DNA from: Catenulispora sp. MAP5-51
Lineage (GTDB): Bacteria; Actinomycetota; Actinomycetes; Streptomycetales; Catenulisporaceae
Assembly (NCBI RefSeq): GCF_041261205.1
Contig: NZ_JBGCCH010000003.1
Span: 248,001-312,000 of the forward strand
Direction of reading: 5' to 3'
Length of the DNA: 64,000 nucleotides
The notes under the pieces: model-generated
Seen by the model: only the letters and a program-made list of their open reading frames with translations
What the model was told of the DNA's origin: nothing
Databases searched by the model: none
Made by a program: the position numbers and the translations under genes
Part shown: piece by piece, positions 62,630 through 64,000 of the stretch
Layout: each line of letters starts with the position of its first letter
How positions within the stretch are numbered: position 1 is the first letter of the stretch

Positions 62630-63348
62630 ACGCGACACTGACGCTCACCAAGCTGGACGTGCTGCGGGTCATGCGCAACGGCCGGTACCTGATCTTCGCG
62701 ATCGCGATGCCGGCGGCGCTGTACCTGATCATCGGCAAGCAGAGCACCCAGGCCGACGGGGTCGACTTCAAGGCCTACTACATGCTGGCCATGGCCACCT
62801 ACGGCGCGTTCGCCGGGGCCCTGATGAACAACTCCATCCGGATCGCCACCGAGCGCAAGTCCGGCTGGACCCGGCAGCTGCGGCTGACCCCGCTGCCGGG
62901 CTGGGGCTACGTCTTCGCCAAGGTGGTCACCTCGCTGGCCACGACCATCCCGTCGGTGCTGGTGGTGTTCGGCATCGGCGCCTTCCTGAACCACGTCGAG
63001 ATGCCGGCCTGGAAGTGGGTCGCCAACGCGGTGATCCTGTGGCTGGTCTCGATGACCTTCGTCTCGCTGGCGGTGGCGATCGGCTACCGCTTCGACCCGG
63101 AGACCGCGCAGCCGGCCGTGATGCTGACCTTCTTCCCGATGGCGATCCTGGGCGGCCTGTGGTTCCCGCTCGGCGGCACGCTGGAGAAGATCGGCAAGTG
63201 GTTCCCGACGTACCAGGCCCACAAGCTGGGGACGGACATCCTGTCCACCGGCAAGGTCTCGATGACGTCGATCGCCGTGGTCGCGGCGTGGGGCGTGTTG
63301 TTCGCGCTGCTGGCGGTGCTCTCGTACCGGTCGGCGAAGGAACAGTGA
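62626..63348 (+). CDS. ABC-2 type exporter, permease subunit
   Basis: The 240-aa permease starts at ATG 62626 and has six membrane helices: LIFAIAMPAALYLIIG, AMATYGAFAGALMNNS, VVTSLATTIPSVLVVFGIGAFL, WVANAVILWLVSMTFVSLAVAIG, AVMLTFFPMAILGGLWFPLGG and IAVVAAWGVLFALLAVLSY. The ERKSGWTRQLRLTPLPGWGYVFAK cytoplasmic loop is typical of the family. The substrate may be a membrane-active compound or lipid (inference). Confidence 0.93.
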   Translation: MNATLTLTKLDVLRVMRNGRYLIFAIAMPAALYLIIGKQSTQADGVDFKAYYMLAMATYGAFAGALMNNSIRIATERKSGWTRQLRLTPLPGWGYVFAKVVTSLATTIPSVLVVFGIGAFLNHVEMPAWKWVANAVILWLVSMTFVSLAVAIGYRFDPETAQPAVMLTFFPMAILGGLWFPLGGTLEKIGKWFPTYQAHKLGTDILSTGKVSMTSIAVVAAWGVLFALLAVLSYRSAKEQ

Positions 63349-63392
63349 CGAATTGCGGAGGGACCCCCTAGGGGAGGCACGATACGGAGGTG

Positions 63393-64000
63393 ATGGACGT
63401 GTGGAGCAAGCGGTCGGCCGAGGGGCCGTCGGCGACGGCCGAGGAGGGGATGGCCGGCGCTGCGGAATGGGCCGACCGTTTGGCTTACTTGGACTCACCT
63501 CCGAAGATGCGGCATCCGCGGGTGGGACAGCCGGGCCGGTATAAGTGGCTGTTCGCCGCGGTCTGGCTGTTCTACCTGATCGACCCGGTCGCGAAGGTGG
63601 CCGGGTCGCACCACGCGCCGGGCTTCAAACTGCTGGTTTACGGCGTGGTCGCGGTGTTCGTGGTGGCGTACTGCTGGCTGGCGAACGCGGTGTATCCGAA
63701 GACCGGGTCGGTCGGCGTGGTCAACGAGGCCCCGCGCGGGGTGCTGCCGATTCTGGTGGTCATGGCGTCGATCGCGCTGGTGACGAGTCTGTGGATCTAC
63801 CCGGACCTGGCCGTCATGTGGGTGTACGTCGGCGCGGGGGCGGGCCTGGGCCTGTCGATCCGGAACGGCGTGGCCTTCCGCGGCGTCCTCGTGGCGCTGG
63901 GCCTGATGACCGTCTGCGTCCTGGTCTCCAGCGACCTCCGCTCCTTCTCCACCTGGCTGACCCTGTCCTTCCCGATCTTCTTCGCCGGCATGTCCACCCT
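63393..64000 (+). CDS. DesK/LiaS-like sensor histidine kinase, N-terminal membrane part (3' end outside window)
   Basis: The frame from ATG 63393, two bases after a strong GGAGG, stays open to the window end (202 codons). The first 50 residues are soluble (RLAYLDSPPKMRHPRVGQPGRY). Five or so membrane helices follow: WLFAAVWLFYLIDPV, LLVYGVVAVFVVAYCWLANAVY, LPILVVMASIALVTSLWIY, LAVMWVYVGAGAGLGLSI and GVLVALGLMTVCVLV. This is the layout of NarL-associated sensor kinases next to ABC-2 transporters. The His and ATPase domains lie beyond 64000, so the assignment rests on topology and context. Confidence 0.7.
   Translation, partial: MDVWSKRSAEGPSATAEEGMAGAAEWADRLAYLDSPPKMRHPRVGQPGRYKWLFAAVWLFYLIDPVAKVAGSHHAPGFKLLVYGVVAVFVVAYCWLANAVYPKTGSVGVVNEAPRGVLPILVVMASIALVTSLWIYPDLAVMWVYVGAGAGLGLSIRNGVAFRGVLVALGLMTVCVLVSSDLRSFSTWLTLSFPIFFAGMST

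Overview
The window reads as chromosomal DNA of a high-G+C Gram-positive bacterium of the actinomycete type. The base composition and heavy use of G/C at third codon positions are seen directly. Gene content agrees: a mycothiol deacetylase (mshB), a GTP-type PEP carboxykinase, a PhoH2-type PIN-ATPase, three Ser/Thr kinase-like receptors, CWB2 cell-wall modules, Ala/Lys-rich secreted transglycosylases and many GTG/TTG starts. I see no integrase, transposase, prophage, CRISPR array, tRNA or rRNA. The order could be Streptomyces-like or Catenulispora-like; the sequence alone does not settle it.

Layout. 1-4.2 kb: 3' end of a class I fumarase, two small overlapping genes, a large lipoprotein and a Cys-containing protein of unknown role. 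4.4-6.1 kb: an OxyR-type LysR regulator and a PhnZ-like HD protein. 6.1-12.4 kb: a divergent catabolic locus (KDPG aldolase, D-aminoacylase-type deacylase and PLP deaminase on the minus strand; PfkB kinase, IclR regulator and RidA on the plus strand) around a palindromic operator. The enzymes line up as a route from an N-acyl amino sugar acid such as N-acetyl-glucosaminate to pyruvate and glyceraldehyde-3-phosphate. 12.5-18 kb: secreted hydrolase, NAD-binding protein, membrane Ser/Thr kinase, a 113-aa unknown and an SGNH hydrolase. 18.2-20.7 kb: ahpC-ahpD with a copy of the motif found at the oxyR-like gene, then LtrA. 20.9-23.1 kb: two secreted lytic transglycosylases with matching start regions. 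23.4-27.8 kb: phoH, a cis-prenyltransferase and pckG.

28-31.5 kb: hemolysin III-type protein, an XRE regulator behind a perfect 22-bp palindrome, a secreted protein, a 71-aa protein and a decayed SRPBCC gene. 31.6-38.4 kb: DUF47-pit phosphate uptake, pterin carbinolamine dehydratase, a MutT-type Nudix enzyme, a PAS-GAF-SpoIIE-HATPase phosphatase, a LysE exporter and an arylamine N-acetyltransferase. 38.5-42.3 kb: sdhCAB, whose flavoprotein has an acidic repeat tail, with a Crp-type site upstream. 42.7-53.9 kb: a degenerate kinase fused to a PQQ-type propeller, typA, a CWB2 remnant without a start codon, a DUF4232 lipoprotein, a kinase-WD40 receptor and an S9 peptidase. 54-55.6 kb: mshB and a membrane protein. 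55.8-59.9 kb: a 1352-aa VanW protein. 60-64 kb: a probably leaderless leader ORF coupled to a GT4 glycosyltransferase, then an ABC exporter and the start of a DesK-like histidine kinase.

Common themes are envelope maintenance, oxidative defence (oxyR-like/ahpCD/mshB) and central carbon metabolism (fumarase, Sdh, PEPCK, Entner-Doudoroff-type lower steps). Many operons end in strong perfect hairpins without long U-tracts, and these are annotated individually.
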